Notes under the pieces: generated by a model | Databases searched by the model: none | The model's input: the letters and a program-made list of their open reading frames with translations, nothing else | What the model was told of the DNA's origin: nothing | Source: Brevibacillus_C sp046036945 | Lineage (GTDB): Bacteria; Bacillota; Bacilli; Brevibacillales; Brevibacillaceae | Assembly: GCF_046036945.1 (NCBI RefSeq) | Contig: NZ_JBJQOQ010000021.1 | Location: forward strand, 26,760-90,759 | Reading direction: 5' to 3' | Length of the DNA: 64,000 nucleotides | Part shown: in pieces, positions 26,951 through 35,446 of the stretch | Layout of the letters: every line of letters begins with the position of its first letter | Position numbering within the stretch: the stretch's first letter is position 1 | Program-made: the position numbers and the translations under genes

Positions 26951-27562
26951 ATGCGACTATTTGTGGCGCTTGGCCTGCCGCAGCAGGCAGCCGGCTACAT
27001 ACGTCAGGTTCAATCACACCTGCAGCAAAAGATTTCCGCAGCCCGGTGGCAGCCGCTGGACAACCTGCATCTCACTCTGCATTTTCTCGGTGAAACAGAT
27101 GAGCAGCTGATCCCTTCGATCTGCGCCGATATGGATTTGGTCGGTTCGCTGATCCGGCCGTTTACTCTGCGCATCGGCCAGTTGGGAGCCTTCTTTCACA
27201 AGGGCAGTCCGCGCGTCCTGTGGCTGGGCGTCAATGGAGAGATGCAGCCGCTCCTGCAGGCGCATCAGCTGCTCGGCAAACGCCTGGCGCAGCACGAACT
27301 GCTGCAAATCGACAAACGGGCGTATCATCCGCACATCACGCTCGCCCGCAACCCGCAAGTTCCTGCCGGCGCGCTGCCGCTTGAGCAGTGGAACCGGGAG
27401 TGCCTGGCTGATCAACCGCCGCACTGGCAGGTACAGAACATCCGGCTGTACCATTCCCGGCTCCGTCCCCAGGGAGCTGAATATACGGTGCTGCACACCG
27501 CTGCATTCGCGAAAAAAAGCGAAAGCGGATCCGATGATTTGTCAATAAATCAAGAGTGTTGA
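26951..27562 (+). CDS. thpR: RNA 2',3'-cyclic phosphodiesterase ThpR
   Basis: ATG 26951 follows AGAAAGGAG. The 203-aa protein carries two HxTx motifs of the 2H phosphoesterase superfamily: HLTLHFLGE and HPHITLARN. It opens with MRLFVAL, the family start. ThpR (formerly LigT) opens 2',3'-cyclic phosphates at RNA ends. A second 2H protein (YjcG type) lies at 45789-46298. Confidence 0.9.
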   Translation: MRLFVALGLPQQAAGYIRQVQSHLQQKISAARWQPLDNLHLTLHFLGETDEQLIPSICADMDLVGSLIRPFTLRIGQLGAFFHKGSPRVLWLGVNGEMQPLLQAHQLLGKRLAQHELLQIDKRAYHPHITLARNPQVPAGALPLEQWNRECLADQPPHWQVQNIRLYHSRLRPQGAEYTVLHTAAFAKKSESGSDDLSINQEC

Positions 27563-27612
27563 ATACACTGTAGTGAGTAAACGTCATTTTGTCGGAAAGC
27601 GGTGGGATTTCG

Positions 27613-28281
27613 ATGGGAGAGTTTACTACCGGAGTACTGTACCCGCGAAAGTATGAGCCAAAAGTGATACATAGCTTGCCAAAGTCTCGCCAGCCGTATT
27701 TTCACAAGAACGTCAACAGCACCTGGAACGCCTTTTTTTTGCAGGACGAATGGATCGGGGGAGCAGATACCATGCAGTTCCTGCTCCGCTTGTCCAGCCA
27801 GCACGTCCCCTTGCTGTGGTTTCACGACGCGGAGGACAAGGGCTGGGGGTATCGCCTGTTCGACGGAGGGTACGAGGTTTCGTCGGCCGCGATCAACTAC
27901 GAACTGGACGTAGAGATGGCAGAGAGCATCATGAGCAGCCGCTACCCGGACATCGAGCTGGCGGAAGAGGTCATCGAGAATGAAGAACTTCGTAAAGAGT
28001 ACGAACAGGTGCTGGACCAGGTCGCCCGCTCGTCCGGCTATCGCCAGGAGGTGTGGAAAGGGGTTTCCCGAGTAAGGCCGGAATCTTTTGCAACACTGTT
28101 GTCCCATAAACAAATTTTTCAGCTTCGCTCGTTGTTCAACCTGCATTTTCTGGCGGGCTATGACGAGGAGACGGGCAATTCTTACCTGTACGATTCGGTT
28201 GACCTGTTTAAAGAAATTTTGGGGATTGAGGAGATGATGTGGGTAAATTATACGTATCTGGCGAGTGGAGGTCGAGAGTGA
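27613..28281 (+). CDS. Hypothetical protein (222 aa)
   Basis: The frame is open from TTG 27589; ATG 27613, with a GGTGGG upstream, is preferred. The product is soluble and acidic, rich in aromatics (YPRKYEPKVIHSLPKSRQPY, LLWFHDAEDKGWGYRLFDGG), with no motif I can name. A terminator follows the stop directly, so it is a single gene or the end of the thpR unit. Confidence 0.7.
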   Translation: MGEFTTGVLYPRKYEPKVIHSLPKSRQPYFHKNVNSTWNAFFLQDEWIGGADTMQFLLRLSSQHVPLLWFHDAEDKGWGYRLFDGGYEVSSAAINYELDVEMAESIMSSRYPDIELAEEVIENEELRKEYEQVLDQVARSSGYRQEVWKGVSRVRPESFATLLSHKQIFQLRSLFNLHFLAGYDEETGNSYLYDSVDLFKEILGIEEMMWVNYTYLASGGRE

Positions 28282-28306
28282 ACCGGGCTGGCAGGCCCGT
28301 TTTTTG
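28282..28306 (+). terminator. Terminator before the binding-protein gene
   Basis: CGGGC pairs with GCCCG in ACCGGGCTGGCAGGCCCGT, followed by TTTTT. Confidence 0.75.
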
Positions 28307-28335
28307 TTGACAAAAGACAAAAACAGTCGTACTAT
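28307..28335 (+). promoter_or_regulatory. Strong promoter of the amino-acid binding lipoprotein
   Basis: TTGACA (28307-28312) and TACTAT (28330-28335) with a 17-bp spacer, directly after the terminator. Confidence 0.75.
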
Positions 28336-28373
28336 TTGGCGTATATCTTATCGGTTTAGTGGGGGTTTATACA

Positions 28374-29213
28374 ATGAAGAACTTTTTGCGTACGACATCA
28401 GTGATCACCGGACTGGCTCTGCTGCTGGCTGGATGCGGGACAAGCGGCGGCGGCGAGCAGCAGCCGGCAGGAGGGAATGCCGCTCCGGCAGGCAACCAGG
28501 CCGCCGAACCAAACCTTTTGGATCAGATAAAAGCAGAGGGCAAAATCAAGATCGGAACGGAAGGAACCTATTCGCCGTTTACCTTCCACGACCCATCGGG
28601 TCAATTGACCGGTTTTGACGTCGATGTCGCCACCGAAGTGGCCAAGCGCATGGGTGTCGAACCCGTGTTTATGGAGACGCAATGGGATGCCATGTTTGCC
28701 GGATTGGACTCCAAACGCTTTGACTTGATCGCCAATGAAGTGGGGATACGGCCGGACCGCCAGGAAAAATACGACTTCTCCGAGCCGTACAGCGCCTCCC
28801 AGGGGGTCCTGGTCGTCCATAAGGACAACAATGAGATTACCGATTTCTCGCAGATCAAAGGGTTGAAGGCAGCACAGACGCTGACCAGCAACTGGTCGCA
28901 GAAGGCGAAGGACAGCGGCGCACAGATCGTCGCTACCGAAACCCTGACACAAGCCGTCGATTTGGTAGCGACCAAGCGGGTGGACGTCGTGATCAATGAC
29001 GCCTTGTCGGTCTACGATTACCTGAAGCAAAAACCGGATATGCCGGTAAAGGTCGTCGCCAAGTACGACACCAATATGAAAAACGGCTTTATGTTCAGAA
29101 AGGGCAATCCGGAACTGATCGAAGCGGTCAACAAAGCCATCGACGAAATGATCAAGGATGGTACGTATCAAAAAATCTCGGAAAAATGGTTTGGCGTCAA
29201 CATCCTGGAATAA
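28374..29213 (+). CDS. Amino-acid ABC transporter binding lipoprotein, cystine-type
   Basis: ATG 28374 follows TAGTGGGGG. The 279-aa product has a lipoprotein signal (MKNFLRTTSVITGLALLLAGC, lipobox LAGC), a Gly/Gln/Ala spacer, and a family 3 solute-binding domain with GTEGTYSPFTFHD, TGFDVDVATEVAKRMG and NEVGIRPDRQEKYDFSEPY. The phrase AAQTLTSNWSQKAKDSGAQI resembles Bacillus TcyA (L-cystine). No permease or ATPase gene is adjacent, so it must work with partners encoded elsewhere. Confidence 0.88.
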   Translation: MKNFLRTTSVITGLALLLAGCGTSGGGEQQPAGGNAAPAGNQAAEPNLLDQIKAEGKIKIGTEGTYSPFTFHDPSGQLTGFDVDVATEVAKRMGVEPVFMETQWDAMFAGLDSKRFDLIANEVGIRPDRQEKYDFSEPYSASQGVLVVHKDNNEITDFSQIKGLKAAQTLTSNWSQKAKDSGAQIVATETLTQAVDLVATKRVDVVINDALSVYDYLKQKPDMPVKVVAKYDTNMKNGFMFRKGNPELIEAVNKAIDEMIKDGTYQKISEKWFGVNILE

Positions 29214-29228
29214 GCGGTACTGACGAAT

Positions 29229-29280
29229 ACAGACCGCGTGCCTGCGCTATGCAAACGGCACGCGGTCTGTTTTGGTTTTA
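29229..29280 (+). terminator. Terminator of the binding-protein gene
   Basis: ACAGACCGCGTGCC pairs perfectly with GGCACGCGGTCTGT, followed by TTTGGTTTT. Confidence 0.9.
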
Positions 29281-29604
29281 CCCGAAGGGAATCACGACGA
29301 GTTTGACCAGCACCACCAGCAGCAGACTGATGCCGAAGCTGACGAACACGTTGCGGCTTAAGGCCATCAGCAGCAGACAGGCGATGCTGGCGAACAAAAA
29401 CAAGGGCTGGATGACGAACTGCCCCTGTTTGACAAACAAGGACGGGAAGATCAAGGCAGCGAGTATGCCGATGGGAATGAACGAAAGCCCGTTCATCAGC
29501 CGGGGAGAAAACAGACTGGCCGGCAGCCGCAAAAAAGCCCGCCGGGTCAGATAAGTGACGGCACCCATTCCGACGAAAAGCAGCAGAGCGTGTGCGGTCG
29601 TCAT
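29278..29604 (-). CDS. azlD: AzlD-type small subunit of a branched-chain amino-acid exporter
   Basis: The 108-aa protein has about four hydrophobic segments, the AzlD size and pattern (GAVTYLTRRAFLRLPASLF, then FIPIGILAALIFPSLF). AzlC and AzlD form an exporter of branched-chain amino acids and their analogues. It overlaps azlC by 4 bp and is the last gene of a three-gene operon led by a MocR regulator. Confidence 0.88.
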   Translation of the reverse strand: MTTAHALLLFVGMGAVTYLTRRAFLRLPASLFSPRLMNGLSFIPIGILAALIFPSLFVKQGQFVIQPLFLFASIACLLLMALSRNVFVSFGISLLLVVLVKLVVIPFG

Positions 29605-30317
29605 GTCGTCTCTGCCTCCTGTTCCACGGGGGATTGCTGGGCAAAATACCCGACGGCAAAAGCGAACAGGCCGGCCGCCAGAAGATGCAGGCCGTTGGGC
29701 AGCAGCAGGGCCAGCCCGGCCGCGACCGCTCCGGTGGCCAAAAAGGTCAGGATGCGAAGGAGGGAGCCAAGCTGATAGTAGGCGAGCGCCAAAAACATTG
29801 CCGTAAAGCTGAAGTCAAGACCGAGTGCCGCCGGATCGGGCAGCCACTGTCCGGCGATCGTCCCCAGCCAGGTGCCGGCACACCAGCCGATGTACAAAGC
29901 GAGCCCGACGGTAAACACGTAGGCGGCATGGCTGGGATGATGGCGAAAGCGGTTCAGAATGATCGCGTACTGTTCATCGGTCAGGAAAAAGGCGAAAATG
30001 CCCGTCAGCAGCTTGGGGAAACTCCGGTAGTAGGGTGACAGCGAGAGTCCCATCAGGAAGTGGCGGGAATTGAGCAAAAAGGTAGCCAGGATGATCGACA
30101 GGCTTCCGGCACGTTCGCTCAGCATGGAGAGCGCCGTAAACTGGGAGGAGCCTGCAAATACGATCAGCGACATGGCGAGACTCTGCCAGCCGCTCAAGCC
30201 AGCCTGGATCGACAGCATGCCAAAGATCGCACCGAACAGGGCGACGCTGACGGAAATCGGCGCGGCATCGATCAATCCTTGCCGCACCTGCAGTGCAGAG
30301 AAGTGGGGTGGCTTCAT
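29601..30317 (-). CDS. azlC: AzlC-type permease
   Basis: The 238-aa protein has about seven hydrophobic segments and AzlC signatures: APISVSVALFGAIFGMLSIQ, FAGSSQFTALSML, LLNSRHFLMGLSLSPY and FFLTDEQYAI. It is the main membrane subunit of the AzlCD exporter. It overlaps both neighbours by 4 bp (ATGA type), so the whole unit mocR-azlC-azlD is translated as a coupled operon. Confidence 0.92.
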   Translation of the reverse strand: MKPPHFSALQVRQGLIDAAPISVSVALFGAIFGMLSIQAGLSGWQSLAMSLIVFAGSSQFTALSMLSERAGSLSIILATFLLNSRHFLMGLSLSPYYRSFPKLLTGIFAFFLTDEQYAIILNRFRHHPSHAAYVFTVGLALYIGWCAGTWLGTIAGQWLPDPAALGLDFSFTAMFLALAYYQLGSLLRILTFLATGAVAAGLALLLPNGLHLLAAGLFAFAVGYFAQQSPVEQEAETT

Positions 30318-31735
30318 CTCAGGGACTCCTTTCGTTTATGCAAAACGGACGCAAGAATCGCCATTCCGGCATCGATCTGTCCTGCTGTTTCATGGGTAAA
30401 ACAGAGGCGGATGAACGGTTGAACCGCCTCGCGCGTTAAAAACATGTCGCCGCAGGCAAACGAAACACCCTGTGACAGGCAGTCCTGCAAGACCTCACGT
30501 ACGTCCAATCCTTCCGGCAGCGAGATCCAAAAGTAAAAGCCGCCGGCAGGTTTTTCATACGCAAGCTCCAGTGCGGATAAAGACGCCAGGTGACGCTCCA
30601 TCAATGCCGCCTGCTTGTCGTACATGGTGCGGACCCGCTCGAGATGGGGAGGCAGGCAGCCGTCGCGGACAAAGTCGTACAAGGCCATCTGCCCCAGTGT
30701 GTTCGTACTAATGGACAGCTCCTTCATGCGGGTGATCATGCGGACGAGCTGGCGGCTGGCCGCGATCCAGCCGAGCCGCTGACCGGGGAACAGCAGCTTG
30801 GAGAACGTGTTCATGTAGATCACGCTGCCCGTTTGGTCCAGCGCCTTTAGCGGGACAGGGGGCGGGCTTGACAGATGCAAATGGCGGTATGCGTCGTCCT
30901 CGACGATGGGAAAGCCGTGCGTTTCGCTCAGGCTGACCAAATGCCTGCGCCTTGACAGCGAGAGCGTGTATCCGGTTGGATTGTGAAAGGTTGGCACGGT
31001 ATAGACAAAGCGGGGGCGGTAGCGGGCCAATATCCCCTCCAGTACGTCTGTCCGCATCCCTTCGCGGTCGATCGGGACCGGAATAATGCTCAGTCCCAGA
31101 GATTGAAACAGCTGTAGCGCGCCAAAATACGTCGGCATTTCCACTGCGACGGTATCTCCCGGTTTGGCCAGCAGGGAGGCAACCAGGTACAGGGCCTCCT
31201 GGGAGCCGCTCGTCACGACGACTTGTTCGGCGGAGGAGACCTGGTCAAGGCCCATCCACGACACGATCCATTCCCGCAGAAGAGGATGGCCGTCGACTGG
31301 CAAGAAGCTGTAGGCATCGATGCAGCCTGCCGCTTTGCAGACGTACTCTGAAAAACCGGATGACGCCAACGTGTGCCTCCCCCCGTCTCCATGGGCAAAG
31401 TTGATTTTGCTCTGCGGACCGGAAAAGGACAGCAGCTCTGCCATATGGGACGGGGACGGGTACAGGTGATGATCCAGCGACTCCCGCCAGTCCAGACGGG
31501 TCAGGGAAGAGACAGGCTGAAGCGGCTGCACATAGCGTCCGCTTCCTGTCCGGCAGAGGATCAAACCCTCTTCCTCCAGCTCGGCGTAAGCGCGCACGAC
31601 CGAATTGCGGCTCACGCCGAGCTGGTCGGCCAGCTTTCGTTCAGGCGGCAGGGCGGAGCCAATTGGCCATTCGCCGCTTAATATTTGGTAGCGCAGTTGT
31701 TCATGAACCCGGCGATAGATTGGTTTTCTTCCCAT
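30314..31735 (-). CDS. MocR-type regulator: GntR HTH fused to PLP aminotransferase domain
   Basis: The 473-aa protein has a GntR wHTH at residues ~5-70 (QLRYQILSGEWPIGSALPPE, RKLADQLGVSRNSVVRAYAE) and a fold-type I aminotransferase domain (~110-470) with the PLP Lys in NTFSKLLFPGQRLGW and the Asn/Asp of VPTFHNPTGYT and VEDDAYRHL. MocR proteins sense amines or amino acids through PLP. As first gene of the azlCD operon it probably controls its own unit, tying export to an amino-acid signal. The operator is not identified. Confidence 0.92.
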   Translation of the reverse strand: MGRKPIYRRVHEQLRYQILSGEWPIGSALPPERKLADQLGVSRNSVVRAYAELEEEGLILCRTGSGRYVQPLQPVSSLTRLDWRESLDHHLYPSPSHMAELLSFSGPQSKINFAHGDGGRHTLASSGFSEYVCKAAGCIDAYSFLPVDGHPLLREWIVSWMGLDQVSSAEQVVVTSGSQEALYLVASLLAKPGDTVAVEMPTYFGALQLFQSLGLSIIPVPIDREGMRTDVLEGILARYRPRFVYTVPTFHNPTGYTLSLSRRRHLVSLSETHGFPIVEDDAYRHLHLSSPPPVPLKALDQTGSVIYMNTFSKLLFPGQRLGWIAASRQLVRMITRMKELSISTNTLGQMALYDFVRDGCLPPHLERVRTMYDKQAALMERHLASLSALELAYEKPAGGFYFWISLPEGLDVREVLQDCLSQGVSFACGDMFLTREAVQPFIRLCFTHETAGQIDAGMAILASVLHKRKESLR

Positions 31736-31904
31736 TACGGCGCCCTTTCTGTAACGTTGTGTACGCCTTCACTATAATTTGAATAGTAAAAAAATAAAAG
31801 AGCCAATTCGCTGCAAAAAAACAGCCAACCAGGCCAAAAAGAAACACGCCCAACTGCCGCGACAATTGGACGTGCTGACGTGGCCGGGAAAGCGCCTGTC
31901 AGGA

Positions 31905-32426
31905 CTAGTTTCCCCGCAAATCTTCCAGATTGATTCCTTGTTCAACCGCAAATTGAAAATCCTCCACATCGTAGAACTGCAGCGCAACGTTGTGTTCGAT
32001 CATGCGATCCTGCCATTCAATCTGATCGGTAAGCAGCGGAACCTGCAAACGGATGGCAGAGAGCATCAACTGGGTTTCGATCGGGTCGAAAGCCTCGCCC
32101 CACATCTCATTGTCTTCTGCCTTGATTACCGTGAGATGAACCATTTCCTGGAAGGGAATGGTGATGGTCGACCAGGGGGCAACCAGCGCTTTTTCCATCT
32201 GTTTGCGGGTAAACGGTTCATCGAAGTACTTGATCATCGTATCCATCACTTCGCGCACATGCCTGTCGTCTTCGGGATTGAGCATAATCGGTTCAGGACT
32301 GTGGCGAATTTCTTCCAATTCATAGATCGTCGAAGAAGGGATGATGTACTCGACCGGATGATCCGGAGACATCAGCTCGCCGTAAATGGCTAGCATCACG
32401 GCTTCTAAGACGAATTGCTTCCTCAC
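31905..32426 (-). CDS. Conserved hypothetical protein (173 aa)
   Basis: ATG 32426 follows GGGAGGAGGGTTGTC. The 173-aa protein is soluble and acidic, beginning MRKQFVLEAVMLAIYGELMS and containing VEYIIPSSTIYELEEI and EWQDRMIEHNVALQFYDVED. It looks like a conserved Bacillales family, but I cannot assign a function. The 170 bp between its stop and the MocR gene hold no evident gene. Confidence 0.7.
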   Translation of the reverse strand: MRKQFVLEAVMLAIYGELMSPDHPVEYIIPSSTIYELEEIRHSPEPIMLNPEDDRHVREVMDTMIKYFDEPFTRKQMEKALVAPWSTITIPFQEMVHLTVIKAEDNEMWGEAFDPIETQLMLSAIRLQVPLLTDQIEWQDRMIEHNVALQFYDVEDFQFAVEQGINLEDLRGN

Positions 32427-32466
32427 ATGACAACCCTCCTCCCTTCCATCATACTCAAATCAGCTG

Positions 32467-32495
32467 TTGACAACAACCCCGGATAACGTTAGGAT
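32467..32495 (+). promoter_or_regulatory. Promoter of the TerC riboswitch leader
   Basis: TTGACA (32467-32472) and TAGGAT (32490-32495), 17-bp spacer, about 15 bp before the riboswitch core. Confidence 0.65.
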
Positions 32496-32504
32496 TATAG
32501 TTGT

Positions 32505-32643
32505 TACACAAAGGGGAGTAGCTTTTACAGCAAAGTCGTCAATACAGGACTACACTTCGTCCTCGGCTTTGTTGGCAACGATGAACGACGTTGTTAGCAA
32601 GACCTTTGCCTATGTACCACACATAGGTGAGGGTCTTTTTTAT
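32505..32643 (+). ncRNA. yybP-ykoY manganese riboswitch with expression-platform terminator
   Basis: The leader carries the conserved yybP-ykoY strings: AAAGGGGAGTAGC (32511-32522), the GTCGTCAA arm, CGGCTTTGTTGGCAAC and GCAAGACCTTTGCC (32597-32610). The family senses Mn2+ and controls TerC/MntP-type genes. The 3' part AGACCTTTGCCTATGT pairs with ACATAGGTGAGGGTCT followed by TTTTTT, a terminator that competes with the aptamer, so Mn2+ should favour read-through into the TerC gene. Confidence 0.92.
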
Positions 32644-32714
32644 TTGACTTCTCACCTGTTAGGAAACAAGCCGGTTGAAGTGTTCGGCGGGAAAACAGAG
32701 GGGAGTTGGAGAAA

Positions 32715-33437
32715 TTGCTAGAGACAACGTTTTTGGGATCGCTTTTGCTCATCATCGCAATCGACATCATCCTGGGAGGGGACAATGCTGTCGTAATTGC
32801 GATGGCAAGCCGCAAACTGCCAGCAGAGCAAAAGAAAAAAGCCGTTATTTGGGGAACTTGCATCGCAGTAGTGATACGCGTGCTGGCGACGATCGCGGCC
32901 GCCCTGCTTTTGAAGATACCGTTTTTGTACCTGATCGGCGGACTCTTGCTGGCCTGGATCGCTTTCAAGCTGCTGCTTGAGGACGACGATGAAAAAGAGG
33001 TCGAAGCCGGCGACAGCTTGCTGCAGGCAATCAAGACGATCGTATTCGCAGACATTTTGATGGGTCTGGACAACGTGCTTGCGATCGCCGGAGCCGCCAA
33101 AGGCGAGATCTCGCTGATCGTCATTGGATTGCTCATCAGCATCCCCGTTATGGTTTGGGGGAGCAGCCTGATCCTCAAGGCGATGGAGCGCTTTCCCTGG
33201 ATCGTCTACGTAGGCTCGGGCATCCTCGCCTGGACAGCAGCCAGAATGATCACCCACGAACATGCCGTCGCGCAGTTCCTGCCTACGCCCATCCTTCTCT
33301 ACGGCTTCGAACTGCTGATCGTCATCGGAATCATCGCGGCCGGTTTCTGGAAGAGAAACCGGACCGAGCAAAACAGAAAGAAGCGGGAACTCGAGCAAAA
33401 AGAACTGGTAGCAGACGATATCGCCGCCGGTTCGTAA
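32715..33437 (+). CDS. TerC-family membrane protein, probable Mn2+ exporter
   Basis: TTG 32715 is preferred because GGGGAG ends 9 bp upstream; TTG 32706 touches it. The 240-aa protein has about seven membrane segments and the TerC motifs GGDNAVVIAMA and GLDNVLAIAGA, whose Asp/Asn are thought to bind metal. A cytoplasmic Asp/Glu loop follows TM3 (LLEDDDEKEVEAGD) and the C-terminus is charged. Family members under yybP-ykoY control relieve Mn2+ excess, in keeping with the leader here. Confidence 0.9.
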   Translation: MLETTFLGSLLLIIAIDIILGGDNAVVIAMASRKLPAEQKKKAVIWGTCIAVVIRVLATIAAALLLKIPFLYLIGGLLLAWIAFKLLLEDDDEKEVEAGDSLLQAIKTIVFADILMGLDNVLAIAGAAKGEISLIVIGLLISIPVMVWGSSLILKAMERFPWIVYVGSGILAWTAARMITHEHAVAQFLPTPILLYGFELLIVIGIIAAGFWKRNRTEQNRKKRELEQKELVADDIAAGS

Positions 33438-33540
33438 GGAAGCTCTGAGGCACCTCTTAGGTCTTCATCATCAAAAGCCCGATCGGCAGAGAAAAATGGA
33501 GCGAGCGAAGGCCTTGGCAGCGCCCGCCCAGTCGAAACGG

Positions 33541-33618
33541 AAAAAAACGGCACACGCTTGTCGACCAAATGCTACGTTGAGCTGCCCACAGTCATTTTTG
33601 GTCGACGTGCCGTTTTTT
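33541..33618. terminator. Long composite hairpin in a 318-bp gap
   Basis: AAAAAACGGCAC and GTCGACC pair with GGTCGAC and GTGCCGTTTTTT across a loop of ~31 nt. T runs on both strands suggest a bidirectional terminator. The remaining gap 33438-33755 shows no open frame I can support. Confidence 0.6.
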
Positions 33619-33718
33619 GGAGTGTAGACGGACAGTACAAGCTTCCAGTTGGAGCGCCACGAACTGAGCGAGCCCATTTTTCTCGGCCGCCACGGCAAAT
33701 GTTCACAGTAGCAAAAGA

Positions 33719-33746
33719 ACGCGGGGGAAATCACCCCGCGTTTTCT
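33719..33746. terminator. Terminator of the RacA-like gene
   Basis: AACGCGGGG pairs with CCCCGCGTT around GAAATCA, with A/T runs on both sides. Confidence 0.85.
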
Positions 33747-33755
33747 TTATAAGCT

Positions 33756-34385
33756 CTATTCAACATAAAGCCGCTGCTCCCGGCTAAACCAACGAAGAGG
33801 GTTAAACCGCCACCGCGATTGATAGCGATTTTGCCGTTCCTTGCGACGGGTCATCCGCTGATGCATCAAATCCATCTCAAAGGTCACGCGCCGAATTTCC
33901 AGCCGAAGCGACTCCTGCATTTCTTCGATATCGGCGATCTTTTCCAGGATGGCTGCCTGTGCGCTCTGCATGGAAGAGAGGTGAGTCAGCTCCTGCTGAA
34001 AGTGGAAGAGCGTCTCTTGAACGGTTTGTTCTACTTCATGCAGACTTGCGATCGTCCGCTGCTGCACATCGAGGGCCAGCGAATCCGCTTCCTTTTTCAG
34101 CTCATCCTCTTCTGCTGCAGACAGCTCGTCCAGGCGGATCAGTCCTTCCTCTACCATCTGCCGCTGGATATCGCGGAGGGAGGCATTTCCCGCATCTTTC
34201 CGCTTCTTTACTTCGGTCAGCAGCATAACGCCGTGTTCACTGATCAAGTAGTGGCCTTGCGCATTTTTTTGCCGCTCATTTACCGGGACAAACATCTCCA
34301 GCCAGTTGCGCAGTGTTCGGACGTGAAGATCGAGCCGATCTGCCACTTCTTTTGATGCCAACCACACTTGTACATTGAGACTCAT
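33756..34385 (-). CDS. MerR-type HTH protein with coiled coil, RacA-like
   Basis: Start 34385 gives AAGGGG 9 bp upstream; ATG 34391 would leave only 3 bp. The 209-aa protein has a MerR-like N-terminus (WLASKEVADRLDLHVRTLRN, then NAQGHYLISEHGVMLLTEVK), a long coiled coil (about residues 85-170) and a basic, aromatic C-terminus (RRKERQNRYQSRWRFNPLRW). This layout matches RacA, which ties the chromosome origin to the cell pole in sporulation, and related remodelling proteins. Family-level identity is an inference from architecture. Confidence 0.7.
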   Translation of the reverse strand: MSLNVQVWLASKEVADRLDLHVRTLRNWLEMFVPVNERQKNAQGHYLISEHGVMLLTEVKKRKDAGNASLRDIQRQMVEEGLIRLDELSAAEEDELKKEADSLALDVQQRTIASLHEVEQTVQETLFHFQQELTHLSSMQSAQAAILEKIADIEEMQESLRLEIRRVTFEMDLMHQRMTRRKERQNRYQSRWRFNPLRWFSREQRLYVE

Positions 34386-34666
34386 CGTCATGCACCCCTT
34401 TACCAGCCGATTCCGGTTCGTTTGTGCCCTATTATAGCACCTATTTTTCCGGGAAAAAGCAAATCGACAAAGGTTCTAAAAACTAGTGGGATTTCGGCGA
34501 ATTGGGACAGTTTGTCGATTTTTTGCACAGCAAGCCGGACAGGGCTTTCTCCCCGCTAACCGGGCGAAACAGGCAGGCTGCCAGGCATTTTTGTCCGGCC
34601 GGCGTCGTAGATTGTAAGAAAGAAAGCTGTCCCAACCGATGGGAGATGCGGAAAGAGGGCGTAGCG

Positions 34667-35389
34667 GTGGTACTACATTGGCAGATTCCTGTCTCAGTGA
34701 TTGTGGCGGCAGCTTCCATGGCGAGTGCGCTAGGCGGGCTGCTGCTGTTTTTCCGCAAGTCTTGGTCGGAAGATTCCCTGTACGCGATGGTCAGCATCGG
34801 CGGGGGCTTGCTGTTGGCCCTGACCGTACTGGATCTGCTGCCGCAAAGCCTGGCGGGAGGCAAGCATTTGCTGCCGTTTGTCCTGGTCGGGTTCGGTCTG
34901 TTGTTCGCAGTGGAGACGGCCCAAAGGCAGGTGAGCGGCTGGCAGGGGAGCGCGTACGGCGTGCTGCTGGGCTTTGTCATACACTCCTTCGTCGAGGGGC
35001 TGTCCCTGATGGCCGGTCTGCAGGCAAATCAGCAGCTTCAGTTGACGTTCCTGGGAAGCTTCATTTTACATAAAATACCAGATGGTATTACGGTGGGCGC
35101 CTTCATCCTGCAGGCGACCAGAAGCCGCTTGGCTGCCTTGACGGGAGCGGCTGTTCCGGGGATTGCGATGCTGCTTGGCGTCTGGGCCATGGCGGCGGCC
35201 CATGAACTGATCCCGCAAAGCTGGACGCGTGGGGCAATGGCGATGGCGACGGGGGTGTTCCTCTACATTTCCGCCAGTCACCTCGTCCCGTACATCCAAC
35301 GATCCGGACGTCCGCAGATGGGCTTGTACTTTTTTGGCACGATCCTGTTCTACTTCTCCCTCCACCTGTATTTTGACACGCATGCATAG
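34667..35389 (+). CDS. ZIP-family metal transporter
   Basis: GTG 34667 has GAGGGC 6 bp upstream; ATG 34646 is possible, while the frame back to 34502 is not supported. The ~240-aa protein has seven to eight membrane segments and the ZIP metal site in TM4/TM5: HSFVEGLSLMAG and HKIPDGITVGAF. ZIP proteins move Zn2+ or similar ions into the cytoplasm. It is followed, 57 bp later, by a small gene. Confidence 0.85.
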   Translation: MVLHWQIPVSVIVAAASMASALGGLLLFFRKSWSEDSLYAMVSIGGGLLLALTVLDLLPQSLAGGKHLLPFVLVGFGLLFAVETAQRQVSGWQGSAYGVLLGFVIHSFVEGLSLMAGLQANQQLQLTFLGSFILHKIPDGITVGAFILQATRSRLAALTGAAVPGIAMLLGVWAMAAAHELIPQSWTRGAMAMATGVFLYISASHLVPYIQRSGRPQMGLYFFGTILFYFSLHLYFDTHA

Positions 35390-35446
35390 ATTTCCCCGTT
35401 TTTTTCCACGCTAAAAACCAGACAAAGGAAAGAGGAGGGAGCAGAC

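Noticed and set aside
33541..33618. Long hairpin as a small regulatory RNA
   Set aside because: No promoter was found and T runs on both strands fit a bidirectional terminator better.
34502..34666. N-terminal extension of the ZIP protein from 34502
   Set aside because: The added residues are not membrane-like and no ribosome site precedes the upstream start; GTG 34667 fits the family length.
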